Shown piece by piece: positions 17,448 through 25,653 of a stretch of DNA of 64,000 nucleotides. The first letter of the stretch is position 1. Every line of letters begins with the position of its first letter. Source of the DNA: Bradyrhizobium ivorense. Its GTDB lineage: Bacteria > Pseudomonadota > Alphaproteobacteria > Rhizobiales > Xanthobacteraceae. The DNA is taken from positions 496,001 through 560,000 of the forward strand of contig NZ_CAADFC020000028.1 in NCBI RefSeq assembly GCF_900696085.1. Direction: 5' to 3'. The notes below the pieces were generated by a model that saw only the letters and a list, made by a program, of their open reading frames with translations, did not search any database and had not been told where the DNA came from. A program made the position numbers and the translations under genes.

Positions 17448-17464
17448 TAGCGACGGATCGGTGA

Positions 17465-18394
17465 ATGCTGCGACGAATTGTTGTTCTGGCCATCCTGGCC
17501 TGCCTTGCCGGCTTTGGCGTGTTCTGGTGGGTGACCATCCCGGCGACCGTTGCAGCAAGCGCGCTGCCGGCTTACCAGCCTGATCTCGCGAACGGGCTCA
17601 TAACGTTCAATGCAGGCGGATGTTCCTCCTGCCATGCCGTGCCGAAGCAGGATGACCGCTTGAAGCTTGGCGGCGGGCTTGCGATCGGCTCGCCGTTCGG
17701 CACCTTCTATGCGCCCAACATCTCGCCCGATCCGAACGACGGCATCGGCCGCTGGAGCGAGGCCGACTTCGTCACCGCGGTGATGAAAGGCACCTCGCCG
17801 GCGGGGACGCATTTCTTCCCGGCGTTTCCCTATACCTCCTATACGCACGCCAGGGTCAGCGACGTGCGCGACTTGTTTGCCTATCTGAAGACCCTTGCCC
17901 CGGTCGCCGGCCGTGTGCGCGACCACGACGTGCCGTTTCCGTTCAACATCCGCCGCAATATCGGCGTTTGGAAATTCCTGTTCATGGACGACAAGCCGTT
18001 CGTGGCCGATAGCGGCCGCTCGGCGCAATGGAATCGCGGCGCCTATCTTGCCAACAGCTTTGGCCATTGCGCCGAGTGTCACAGCCCGCGCAATTTCCTC
18101 GGCGGCATCATCAGCGCGCAGCGCTTCGCCGGTGGGCCGAATCCGGAGGGCGAGGGATGGGTGCCCAACATCACCCAGAAGGGGCTGTTGGACTGGAGCG
18201 CGAAGGATATTTCCTACTTCCTCGAGACCGGTCAGACGCCGGACGGCGACAGCGCCGGCGGCGCGATGGTGCGCGTGATCCGCAACACCTCGCAGCTCCC
18301 GGCAACCGATCGCGAGGCGATCGCCGAGTACATCAAGTCGCTGCCGCCGGTCGAAGGACCGCCGCGGCCGAAAAAGAAGGAGAAGGAATCCTAG
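17465..18394 (+). CDS. Diheme c-type cytochrome, membrane-anchored
   Basis: A 309-residue protein with an N-terminal hydrophobic helix (residues 4-27) that is either an uncleaved anchor or a signal peptide. It has two haem-binding sites: CSSCH (Cys53, Cys56, His57) and CAECH near residue 203. The arrangement resembles the cytochrome c subunits of alcohol, aldehyde and sugar dehydrogenases and those encoded with periplasm-linked molybdenum hydroxylases. It probably passes electrons from a dehydrogenase to the respiratory chain. The candidate partner is the orphan molybdenum hydroxylase 1.3 kb upstream, although a divergent CHRD gene intervenes. The C-terminus is rich in proline and lysine. Confidence 0.85.
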   Translation: MLRRIVVLAILACLAGFGVFWWVTIPATVAASALPAYQPDLANGLITFNAGGCSSCHAVPKQDDRLKLGGGLAIGSPFGTFYAPNISPDPNDGIGRWSEADFVTAVMKGTSPAGTHFFPAFPYTSYTHARVSDVRDLFAYLKTLAPVAGRVRDHDVPFPFNIRRNIGVWKFLFMDDKPFVADSGRSAQWNRGAYLANSFGHCAECHSPRNFLGGIISAQRFAGGPNPEGEGWVPNITQKGLLDWSAKDISYFLETGQTPDGDSAGGAMVRVIRNTSQLPATDREAIAEYIKSLPPVEGPPRPKKKEKES

Positions 18395-18468
18395 GCGCGA
18401 TGATGGGCTTGAAGTCATCGCGCAACGGCAGTGCTTCATCTCTCCCATAGGGAGAGGTGAAGAAGCAG

Positions 18469-18714
18469 CTAGCGCGCGCCGAACGCCTTGAAGGTGATGA
18501 TCGTGAGCGTGTCCTGGATGCCCGGGATCACCTGCACCTTCTCGTTGATGAAGTGGCCGATGTCGGTGTTGTTGTCGACGTAGAACTTGACCAGGAGGTC
18601 GTAGTTGCCCGCGGTGGAATAGATCTCCGATGCGATCTCGGCCTCCGCCAGCGCGTTGGCGACGGTGTAGGACTGGCCGAGCTTGCACTTGATCTGGACG
18701 AAGAAGGGAACCAT
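18469..18714 (-). CDS. Stand-alone Lrp/AsnC ligand-binding (RAM) domain protein
   Basis: Only 81 residues. The sequence VPFFVQIKCKLGQ...AEIASEIYSTAGNYDLLVKFYV...VQVIPGIQDTLTIITF is a complete RAM (regulation of amino-acid metabolism) domain, the effector-binding half of Lrp/AsnC regulators. The N-terminal helix-turn-helix is absent. Stand-alone RAM proteins form oligomers and may bind small molecules or join full-length Lrp proteins. The frame continues far upstream without family similarity, so the ATG at 18712-18714 was chosen. It is divergent from thiD across 186 bases. The target is unknown. Confidence 0.85.
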   Translation of the reverse strand: MVPFFVQIKCKLGQSYTVANALAEAEIASEIYSTAGNYDLLVKFYVDNNTDIGHFINEKVQVIPGIQDTLTIITFKAFGAR

Positions 18715-18900
18715 CGCTTTGTCTCCGGGAAATTGCCGACAATAGGCCAAAAACCGGCCGCCGTGGCAAGGCCGGTTCAGGCCCCAAGTCACGGCCAAGT
18801 CACGCCCAAGTCGCGGCAAAACCACGCGAACTTGCCGCCAATCGGCCGGCGCGCTAGGACAGGGCATGGTCCCGTTCCGATCAACCCCTTGTGTCCTCCG

Positions 18901-19701
18901 ATGACGCCCGTCGCGCTCACCATTGCCGGCTCGGATTCCTCCGGCGGCGCCGGCATCCAGGCCGACCTGAAGAGCTTTGCCGCGCTCGGCGTCTACGGCG
19001 CCTCCGTCATCACCGCGCTGACCGCGCAGAACACCACGGGCGTCAGCGGCATTCATGCGGTGCCAGCCGCATTCGTCACCGCGCAGATGGATGCGGTGTT
19101 CTCCGACCTTGCCGTCGGCGCGGTCAAGATCGGCATGGTGGCGCAGGTCGAGACCATCGCGGCGATCGCCGACGGGCTGACGCGCTGGGCGCCGCGGCAC
19201 GTTGTATTGGACCCGGTGATGGTTGCGACCTCGGGCGACCGGCTGCTCGCGGCCGAGGCCGTCGATGCGCTGAAGACCAGGCTATTTCCGCTGGCATCGC
19301 TGATCACGCCGAACCTGCCCGAGGCGGCGGCGCTGCTGAACGAGCCGATCGCCGAGAGCGAGGCCGATGCCGAGCGTCAGGCGAAGCGTCTGCTGGCGAC
19401 GACGGGATGTCGCGCGGTGCTGGTCAAGGGCGGTCATGGCCATGGCGCCGAGAGCGTCGACTATCTGATCGACGGCGAACGCAGCATCGCGCTGGCAGCG
19501 CCGCGGATCGCGACATCCAACACGCACGGCACCGGCTGCTCGCTGTCCTCGGCGATCGCGGCCGGCCTCGCCAGGGGCGAGGACATGGAGACCGCCGTGC
19601 GCAACGCCAAGGCCTGGATCACGCAGGCGATCACTGAGGCCGATCGCTTCGCCGTCGGCCACGGCCACTCGCCCGTGCATCATTTCCACAAATATTACTG
19701 A
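18901..19701 (+). CDS. thiD: Hydroxymethylpyrimidine/phosphomethylpyrimidine kinase
   Basis: A 266-residue ribokinase-fold enzyme. It phosphorylates hydroxymethylpyrimidine twice to give HMP-pyrophosphate for thiamine synthesis. Diagnostic are AGSDSSGGAGIQADLK at residues 8-23, VLDPVMVATSG near 104, VLVKGGHG near 180, and NTHGTGCSLSSAIAAGLA near 208, where the second Gly-Thr-Gly-Cys motif forms the anion hole. The long upstream frame is not family-like, so ATG 18901 is used. No other thiamine gene is nearby, so it may stand alone. It is followed by two repeat elements. Confidence 0.93.
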   Translation: MTPVALTIAGSDSSGGAGIQADLKSFAALGVYGASVITALTAQNTTGVSGIHAVPAAFVTAQMDAVFSDLAVGAVKIGMVAQVETIAAIADGLTRWAPRHVVLDPVMVATSGDRLLAAEAVDALKTRLFPLASLITPNLPEAAALLNEPIAESEADAERQAKRLLATTGCRAVLVKGGHGHGAESVDYLIDGERSIALAAPRIATSNTHGTGCSLSSAIAAGLARGEDMETAVRNAKAWITQAITEADRFAVGHGHSPVHHFHKYY

Positions 19702-19708
19702 GGCCACC

Positions 19709-19795
19709 GTAGCCCGGATGAAGCGCAGCGAAATCCGGGGGCCGCTGCAGCCGCGGATGCAGACCCCGGATTACGCTTCGCTGCATCCGGGCTAC
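19709..19795. repeat. Dispersed inverted repeat GTAGCCCGGAT type (type C)
   Basis: GTAGCCCGGATG (19709-19720) pairs perfectly with CATCCGGGCTAC (19784-19795), with inner TCCGGGG/CCCCGGA and AAGCG/CGCTT matches. It starts 8 bases after the thiD stop. This GTAGCCCGGATG...CATCCGGGCTAC element is common between genes in many proteobacteria. Confidence 0.85.
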
Positions 19796-19810
19796 GCAGC
19801 TGCACATTCC

Positions 19811-19895
19811 GTCATTGCGAGCGAAGCGAAGCAATCCATGTCACCGCGTATGCGGAGCAATGGATTGCTTCGTCGCTGCCGCTCCTCGCAATGAC
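19811..19895. repeat. Dispersed inverted repeat GTCATTGCGAG type (type D), copy 1
   Basis: GTCATTGCGAG (19811-19821) pairs with CTCGCAATGAC (19885-19895), and AGCAATCCAT pairs with ATGGATTGCT inside. Copies at 29761-29843 and 29981-30052 share the same GAAGCAATCCAT core. Together with the type C repeat it fills most of the gap between thiD and the phosphoesterase gene; the promoter of the latter should lie in 19900-20103. Confidence 0.85.
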
Positions 19896-20103
19896 GAGGG
19901 GCTCAGACCTTGTTCCACCGCGATACACCGGCAACACATCGCCATGTTCCGCACAGCTCGCGCCGCTCGTGTCGCCAGATTGTCGCATGGCGCTGTTATC
20001 CGCAGGGAAGGGGCGTGCAACTGATTCTCGTTAATTGATTGTGAGGCCTCGGGTCGCGGGGATCGTCATCGCCTTGTCACAGGAATCTGTTAGGTGCACC
20101 GGC

Positions 20104-20916
20104 ATGGGAAGTGACTCCTTGAGTGAAGAAAGCCCGGAGCGGCGCTTTCGCACTTTGTTTATCTCCGATGTCCATCTCGGAGCCCGCGGTTCGCAAGCCG
20201 ACCGTCTGCTGGACTTCCTCCGCTCTCACGATGCCGACACGATCTACCTCGTTGGTGATATCGTCGACGGCTGGGCGCTGAAGTCGAACTGGTACTGGCC
20301 GCAGACCCACAACGATTTCGTGCAGAAGATGCTGCGCAAGGCGCGCAAGGGTGCCAAGGTGATCTACGTCCCAGGCAACCACGACGAGTTCCTGCGGAAA
20401 TATTACGGCACGCATTTCGGCGGCATCGACGTGGTGGAGAACACCGTCCACGCCGGCGCCGACGGCAAGCGCTATCTCGTGATCCACGGCGACATCTTCG
20501 ATCTCGTGGTACAGAACGCGCGCTGGCTCGCCCATCTCGGCGACAAGGCCTACGACTTCGCGATCCAGATGAATCGCTTCGTCAACTTCTTCCGCAAGAT
20601 GTTCGGCGTGCCGTACTGGTCGCTGTCGCAATGGGCCAAGCTGAAGGTCAAGAAGGCGGTGAACTACATCGGCGCGTTCGAGGCGACGCTGGCCGGCGAG
20701 GCGCGCCGCCACGGCTGCGACGGCGTGATCTGCGGCCACATCCACTACGCGACGATTCATGACGAGCACGGCATCCGCTACATGAACTGCGGCGACTGGG
20801 TGGAGAGCTGCACCGCGCTCGCCGAGCACGAAGACGGCCGCTTCGAGATCATCACCTGGACCGACCCGGTGCGCAGTGCGGCGCCGGTTCCGCGGGTCAC
20901 GGCACGCGCTGCATGA
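20104..20916 (+). CDS. plcP: Calcineurin-type metallophosphoesterase, PlcP-like (LpxH family fold)
   Basis: A 270-residue cytosolic dimetal phosphoesterase. All metal-ligand motifs are present: SDVHLG (residue 20), GDIVDGW (50), GNHDE (90), HGD (130), GHIHY (213). The family is often annotated as UDP-2,3-diacylglucosamine diphosphatase. In alphaproteobacteria lipid A synthesis generally uses LpxI, and relatives of this type in Sinorhizobium act as the phospholipase C PlcP, which releases diacylglycerol during phosphate starvation. The overlapping glycosyltransferase gene supports that reading. ATG 20104 follows AGGTG. Upstream I see only weak TGTCA/TGTTA pairs with 13-base spacing (Pho boxes use 11), so PhoB control is unproven. 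LpxH remains the alternative. Confidence 0.72.
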   Translation: MGSDSLSEESPERRFRTLFISDVHLGARGSQADRLLDFLRSHDADTIYLVGDIVDGWALKSNWYWPQTHNDFVQKMLRKARKGAKVIYVPGNHDEFLRKYYGTHFGGIDVVENTVHAGADGKRYLVIHGDIFDLVVQNARWLAHLGDKAYDFAIQMNRFVNFFRKMFGVPYWSLSQWAKLKVKKAVNYIGAFEATLAGEARRHGCDGVICGHIHYATIHDEHGIRYMNCGDWVESCTALAEHEDGRFEIITWTDPVRSAAPVPRVTARAA

Positions 20917-22004
20917 CGCAAATCCTGGTCGCGACCGATGCGTGGCATCCCCAGGTCAACGGGGTTGTCCGCACGCTGACCATGATGGCGCAGGCGGCGA
21001 AATCGCTCGGCGTCGAGGTGAGTTTCCTGACGCCGGATTCGTTCCGCACCTTTGCGATGCCGAGCTACCGCGATCTTAGGCTGGCGCTGCCGTACCAGGC
21101 CAAGGTCACCAGCCTGATCGAAGCCGCAAAGCCCGACAGCATCCATATCGCGACCGAAGGCCCGATCGGGCTCGCGGTCCGCCGCTATTGCCGCAAGCGC
21201 GGCCTGCCGTTCACGACAAGCTTTCACACCCGCTTTCCCGAATATGTTTCGGCGCGGACGCCGATCCCGGAGGCCTGGGTGTGGCGCGCGCTGCGCTGGT
21301 TCCACAGGCCGAGCCAGGCGGTGATGGCGGCGACGCCGGCGCTGGCCAGCGAGCTGCGCCAGCGCGGCTTCCGCAACGTGGTGCTGTGGTCGCGCGGCGT
21401 CGATACCGCGCTGTTCCATCCGCGCGATGTCGACCTCTGCCTGCCGCAGCCGGTCTATCTCAGCGTCGGCCGCGTCGCGGTCGAGAAAAATCTCGAGGCG
21501 TTTCTCGAGCTCGATCTGCCCGGCACCAAGGTCGTGGTCGGCGACGGCCCGGCGCGCGCAGCGCTGGAGCGGAAATATCGTGAGACCGTGTTCCTCGGCG
21601 CCCGCCACGGCGAGGAGCTGGCCGAAATTTATGCGGCCGCCGACGTATTCGTATTCCCGAGCCGCACCGACACTTTCGGTCTGGTGCTGCTCGAGGCGCT
21701 GGCCAGCGGTCTGCCGGTTGCCGCTTTTCCGGTCACCGGCCCGCGCGACGTGATCGGCGCCGCGCCGGTCGGCGTGCTCGACGACGATCTGCGCCATGCC
21801 TGCCTGGAGGCGCTGAGCATTCCGCGGCAGGCCTGTGTCGACTTCGCCGCGCTCCACACCTGGCAGGCCTCGGCCCGGGTCTTCATCGACCGCGCCATGA
21901 ACGTCCGGCCGGTGTTGCCGGATGACAAGGACAGGGCGGCCGAATTTGTTGGCGAAAACCGTCATTTCGCGGCCCTGCCGGCCAGCCAGCCGACCTCGCG
22001 CTAG
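20913..22004 (+). CDS. GT4 glycosyltransferase, probable diacylglycerol glycosyltransferase (Agt-like)
   Basis: A 363-residue GT-B enzyme. The N-terminus VATDAWHPQVNGVVRTL and SFHTRFPEYVSART near residue 105 are typical of the group containing bacterial glucosyl- and glucuronosyl-diacylglycerol synthases and SqdX. The donor site shows VGRVAVEKNLEAFLE near residue 185 and SRTDTFGLVLLEALASG near 250 (the E-x7-E pair). Its start overlaps the phosphoesterase stop as ATGA, so the two are translationally coupled. In PlcP-Agt systems the phosphoesterase frees diacylglycerol and the glycosyltransferase converts it to a phosphorus-free glycolipid. The sugar donor is not determined. Confidence 0.8.
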   Translation: MTQILVATDAWHPQVNGVVRTLTMMAQAAKSLGVEVSFLTPDSFRTFAMPSYRDLRLALPYQAKVTSLIEAAKPDSIHIATEGPIGLAVRRYCRKRGLPFTTSFHTRFPEYVSARTPIPEAWVWRALRWFHRPSQAVMAATPALASELRQRGFRNVVLWSRGVDTALFHPRDVDLCLPQPVYLSVGRVAVEKNLEAFLELDLPGTKVVVGDGPARAALERKYRETVFLGARHGEELAEIYAAADVFVFPSRTDTFGLVLLEALASGLPVAAFPVTGPRDVIGAAPVGVLDDDLRHACLEALSIPRQACVDFAALHTWQASARVFIDRAMNVRPVLPDDKDRAAEFVGENRHFAALPASQPTSR

Positions 22005-22057
22005 CCTCACGCTAAAGCGTCTTGCCCGGCCGCCGTCGGCCGCGATAGAAATTGCGG

Positions 22058-23047
22058 ATGACGGACAACGCCCAAATTCCACCCGTCGCTGCCGCGGACA
22101 TCGATGCCGCCGCAAGGGTGGTCGCGCCGTTCGCGGTGCGCACGCCGCTGCTGACATTCCCCGTTCTCAACGAGCGGGTCGGCACCAAGGTCTTCCTGAA
22201 ACCCGAGATGCTGCAGCGGACCGGATCGTTCAAGTTCCGCGGCGCCTTCAACAAGCTCGCCTCGATCCCGCAAGCGCAGCGGAGCGGCGGCGTGGTCGCG
22301 TTCTCCTCGGGCAACCATGCCCAGGGCGTCGCGGCCGCGGCAAAAATCCTCAACATGCAGGCGACCATCGTGATGCCTGCGGACTCGCCGCTGACAAAAC
22401 GCGAGCGCACCAAATCCTATGGCGCCGAGGTCGTGCTCTACGACCGCGACCGCGACGACCGCGAGGCGATCGCCAACGGCATCGCCGGCAAGCGCGGCGC
22501 GACCCTGGTGCGGCCCTATGACGATCCCTTCGTGATCGCAGGGCAGGGCACTGCCGGCCGCGAGATCGCCGAGGACATGGCGGCGCTCGGGCTGACCCCA
22601 GACATCGTGGTGGCGCCGGCCTCCGGCGGCGGCTTGATCGCGGGTGTCGCCACCGCGGTGAAGGCGAAATTCCCGCAGTCCCAGGTGATCGTCGCCGAGC
22701 CCGCGGGCTATGACGATCACGCGCTGTCGCTCAAGGCCGGGCACCGCGAAGCGCATCCGGTCGCGGCGCGGACCATCTGCGATGCGCTGATGGCGATGAT
22801 GCCGGGCGAGCTCACCTTCGCCATCAACAGCAAGCTCTTGGCCAATGGCGTCGCCGCATCCGACGAGGAGGTCGGTGCCGCCGTAGCCTTCGCCTATCGC
22901 GAGTTGAAGCTGGTGGTCGAGCCCGGCGGCGCGATCGGGCTCGCCGCGCTGCTGGCGGGACGGATCGACGTCAAGGACAAGAACGTCGTCATCGTGCTCT
23001 CGGGCGGCAATGTCGACGCCGAGCTGTTTGCCAGGCTGGTGGCCTGA
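22058..23047 (+). CDS. Threonine/serine dehydratase (PLP fold type II)
   Basis: A 329-residue PLP enzyme. TGSFKFRGAFNKL near residue 55 contains the Schiff-base lysine, SSGNHAQGVA near 85 binds the cofactor, and ASGGGLIAGVA near 190 holds the phosphate. It lacks the C-terminal ACT-like regulatory domain of biosynthetic IlvA, so it resembles catabolic threonine dehydratase (TdcB) or serine racemase types. The product would be 2-oxobutanoate or pyruvate plus ammonia. ATG 22058 is preferred over the in-frame TTG two codons upstream. It follows the glycosyltransferase by 53 bases but has no evident metabolic link to it. Confidence 0.87.
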   Translation: MTDNAQIPPVAAADIDAAARVVAPFAVRTPLLTFPVLNERVGTKVFLKPEMLQRTGSFKFRGAFNKLASIPQAQRSGGVVAFSSGNHAQGVAAAAKILNMQATIVMPADSPLTKRERTKSYGAEVVLYDRDRDDREAIANGIAGKRGATLVRPYDDPFVIAGQGTAGREIAEDMAALGLTPDIVVAPASGGGLIAGVATAVKAKFPQSQVIVAEPAGYDDHALSLKAGHREAHPVAARTICDALMAMMPGELTFAINSKLLANGVAASDEEVGAAVAFAYRELKLVVEPGGAIGLAALLAGRIDVKDKNVVIVLSGGNVDAELFARLVA

Positions 23048-23064
23048 GGCGATCGCATATTCAA

Positions 23065-23154
23065 CTCGTCATGCGCGGGCTCGACCCGCGCATCCATCAT
23101 GAGAAAAGCGCTTCACGTTTGATGGATTGCCGGGTCGAGCCTGGCAATGACGAG
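23065..23154. repeat. Dispersed inverted repeat (type G)
   Basis: CTCGTCAT (23065-23072) pairs with ATGACGAG (23147-23154). Inside are CGCGGGCTCGACCCGCG and GATGGATTGCCGGGTC segments. It lies between convergent genes, 18 bases after the dehydratase stop, and resembles rhizobial intergenic repeats. Confidence 0.65.
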
Positions 23155-23163
23155 CGCTGACGT

Positions 23164-24375
23164 TTACGAGAAGAACGCGATCTTCTCGGTCTGGCTCATG
23201 CGGCGGATCGGCGCCAGCGGATCGTTGGCCGCAGGGCTCGGCCGCTTCACCAGGCCGTTCGCGATGATGGTCGAGCCGAGCGAGATTTCTGCGGGCTCGG
23301 GCGCAGCTTCGACGACGGCGTGCGGATGCGGCGGAGGCACCGGCGCTTGCACGGTCCGCGCGGCGGCAACTGGCGGCGGCGCGACCACCGGCTCAGTGAC
23401 CCGCACAGGCTCAGGCTCCGGCGCCGCCATCTCAGGTTCGGCCGCCATCGCCTCGGCCTCAGCGGCGCGCATCTCCTCGGCGATCAACTCTTCGTCGATC
23501 GGATCGGCGGCGCCCATCTCCATGGCGATGATGTCGAGCACGGCCTCGTCATGCGCGTCCGCGGCCGCTTCGTCGGCGGCGCGGGCGAGCTCGGCCGCCT
23601 CGGCCTCTTCCAGCGCGGCCTCAGCCTGGGCCAATGCGGCTTCATTCAGCTGTTGCGTTGCGGGTGCGGCGGCCTCGGCTTGCGGCGCTACGGCAGCCGG
23701 CTCAGCGGGTGGCGGCTCGGCAGTCGCTGCGGCAACAGGCGCGGCACTTTCGGCCACCGGCTCCGACGCGGCGGCTGCTACGGGCGGTTCCACGACCGGT
23801 GCCTCGGCCACTGGCGCGGCCGGCTTATTCGAATCGAACTCGCCGAGCCGGCGCGCCAGCGCGGCGAAGGCAGCGTCCAGCACGGCCTTGGCGTCGTCCA
23901 TCGAGAGCTGCGCGGCGCCGGCCTCGATGGCGCTGGCCTGCGAATCGATGATGTCGCAGATCCGGCCGTCATTGCCGATCTCGCGCAGCCGCCAGGAGAT
24001 TTCCCGGATCACCCGCACGCCCTTGCGCACCGGCGCAAGCGTCTGCTCGAGGCTGAGACCGTCGAGCGCCGCGATGGCCGAGGCCTGGGTCGCCTCGACC
24101 GCGCCGCGCAGGGCCGCCAGCACCTGTTCCAGCTGCTCGTCGCGAATCGCCTGGACGGTCGCCTGCCGCTGCGCGCTGAGGCTTTCCTCGATCCGCGCCA
24201 CTGCGTCGAGCACCTTGCTGGTATCGGCATTGCGGTTGCGCTTGGCATACTCGCCGAGGAACCAGCGGCCGCGCGAGGTCTCCATGAAGGCCTCGCTGAT
24301 CGCGGCATAGTCCTCCTCGCTCGGCAGGGCCGCGCGGGCGGAAATCGGCGACAGGGCGAATGCTTCTTCGGCCAT
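23164..24375 (-). CDS. Conserved hypothetical protein with Ala/Pro/Glu-rich C-terminal half
   Basis: A 403-residue protein of unknown function. The first ~180 residues look folded and helical, beginning with EDYAAISEAFMETSRGRWFLGEYAKRN-type sequence; I recall similar N-termini in Bradyrhizobium and Rhodopseudomonas hypothetical proteins. From about residue 190 to 370 it is low complexity (alanine, proline, valine, glutamate), probably disordered, and it ends in a short more conserved segment containing PIRRMSQTEKIAFFS. No signal peptide or membrane segment. The ATG at 24373-24375 was chosen because it opens the ordered domain; the frame extends 16 codons further. It is divergent from the MFS gene. 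Function cannot be assigned. Confidence 0.72.
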   Translation of the reverse strand: MAEEAFALSPISARAALPSEEDYAAISEAFMETSRGRWFLGEYAKRNRNADTSKVLDAVARIEESLSAQRQATVQAIRDEQLEQVLAALRGAVEATQASAIAALDGLSLEQTLAPVRKGVRVIREISWRLREIGNDGRICDIIDSQASAIEAGAAQLSMDDAKAVLDAAFAALARRLGEFDSNKPAAPVAEAPVVEPPVAAAASEPVAESAAPVAAATAEPPPAEPAAVAPQAEAAAPATQQLNEAALAQAEAALEEAEAAELARAADEAAADAHDEAVLDIIAMEMGAADPIDEELIAEEMRAAEAEAMAAEPEMAAPEPEPVRVTEPVVAPPPVAAARTVQAPVPPPHPHAVVEAAPEPAEISLGSTIIANGLVKRPSPAANDPLAPIRRMSQTEKIAFFS

Positions 24376-24450
24376 CACAATCTCTCCGCGCAAATCACTG
24401 CGCGTTACGCTAACGATCACCACGATATCGCGCGAATCGCAATTGAATTG

Positions 24451-25653
24451 ATGTCTTCCGAATCACAAATCCCCATTGCAGCAAAGCTTGCATCGCGGCG
24501 ATTCGCGGCCCGGCTCGCCGCATTCTATGCCACGCTGTTCGGCATGACCGGGGTTCACCTGCCGTTTTTCACGGTGTGGCTGAAGGCGATCGGGATCGAC
24601 GCCACCTGGATCGGCATCATCACGGCGGTGCCGCCGGTGACGCGCTTCACCGTGCTGCCGCTGGTCACCGCCGGCGCCGAGCGGCGCCAGATGCTGCGCG
24701 GCGCGATCATCGCCACGAGCTTTGCCACCGCGTTCGGATTTTGCCTGATCGGCACCCAGCACCAGCCGCTTCTGGTGCTCGTGTTTTATGCGCTGACCTG
24801 CTGCGTCTGGACGCCGATGGTGCCGCTGACCGATGCCTATGCGCTGCGCGGCGTGCGGCAATACGGCCTCAACTACGGACCGCTGCGGCTGTGGGGGTCG
24901 GCGGCGTTTGCGGTCTGTGCGCTCGCGAGCGGGGCGTTGCTCGGCTATGTCGCCGCCGTCCATCTGATCTGGATCATCACCTTCATGACCGTCGTCGGCG
25001 CGCTGGTCGCCCTGACGCTGCGGCCGCTGGAACGTCCGCCAGCGGCCTCGGCCGCTGCAGCCGGCGCGCGAAAACTGCTGCGCGATCGCGGGTTTCTCGC
25101 CATCATCTTCGCGGCGGCGCTGATCCAGAGCAGCCACTCGGCCTACTACATCTTCGCATCGATCGCCTGGCAGCAGGCCGGATTCAGCGGGCTGACGATT
25201 GCGGGCCTGTGGGTGCTCGGCGTCATCGCCGAGATCGTGCTGTTCGCGCTGTCGCCGCACTTCACGCTGCGGCCGCAGACGCTGGTGGTGATCGCGGCGG
25301 TCAGCGCTGCGGCGCGCTGGGCGATCACCGCGCAGGATCCGCCGCTGCCGATCCTCGCCGTGGTTCAGCTCGCGCACGCGCTGTCGTTCGGGCTGACCCA
25401 GGTCGGCATCATGGGGCTGATGGTGCATCACGTGCCGAGCCACATCATGGCGCGCGGGCAGGGCTACCTGACGGCCTGCGGCGGCATCGTCGCCAGTACG
25501 ACGTCTATACTCTGCGGCATGGTCTATGCGCGCTACGGGCTCGGGGCGTACTACATGATGGCGGCGATGGCGGGTACGGGCGGGCTCGTGATGTGGCTGT
25601 CGCGGCGCCGCTTCATAGCGTTTTCAAGCGAAGCGGGTACCGGTTCGCGTTAA
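24451..25653 (+). CDS. MFS transporter (MFS_1-like, HcaT/3-phenylpropionate permease type)
   Basis: A 400-residue permease with about 12 hydrophobic segments. The N-terminus FYATLFGMTGVHLPFFTVWLKAIG and the loop PLTDAYAL...YGPLRLWGSAAF are typical of the nucleoside:H+ symporter/HcaT-like branch of the major facilitator superfamily. Substrate unknown. The start at 24451 begins the conserved portion; the frame is open far upstream on top of the antisense hypothetical gene. The last residues (FSSEAGTGSR) and the stop codon are encoded by a dispersed repeat at 25618-25661, so the native C-terminus has probably been altered by repeat insertion. Confidence 0.85.
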   Translation: MSSESQIPIAAKLASRRFAARLAAFYATLFGMTGVHLPFFTVWLKAIGIDATWIGIITAVPPVTRFTVLPLVTAGAERRQMLRGAIIATSFATAFGFCLIGTQHQPLLVLVFYALTCCVWTPMVPLTDAYALRGVRQYGLNYGPLRLWGSAAFAVCALASGALLGYVAAVHLIWIITFMTVVGALVALTLRPLERPPAASAAAAGARKLLRDRGFLAIIFAAALIQSSHSAYYIFASIAWQQAGFSGLTIAGLWVLGVIAEIVLFALSPHFTLRPQTLVVIAAVSAAARWAITAQDPPLPILAVVQLAHALSFGLTQVGIMGLMVHHVPSHIMARGQGYLTACGGIVASTTSILCGMVYARYGLGAYYMMAAMAGTGGLVMWLSRRRFIAFSSEAGTGSR

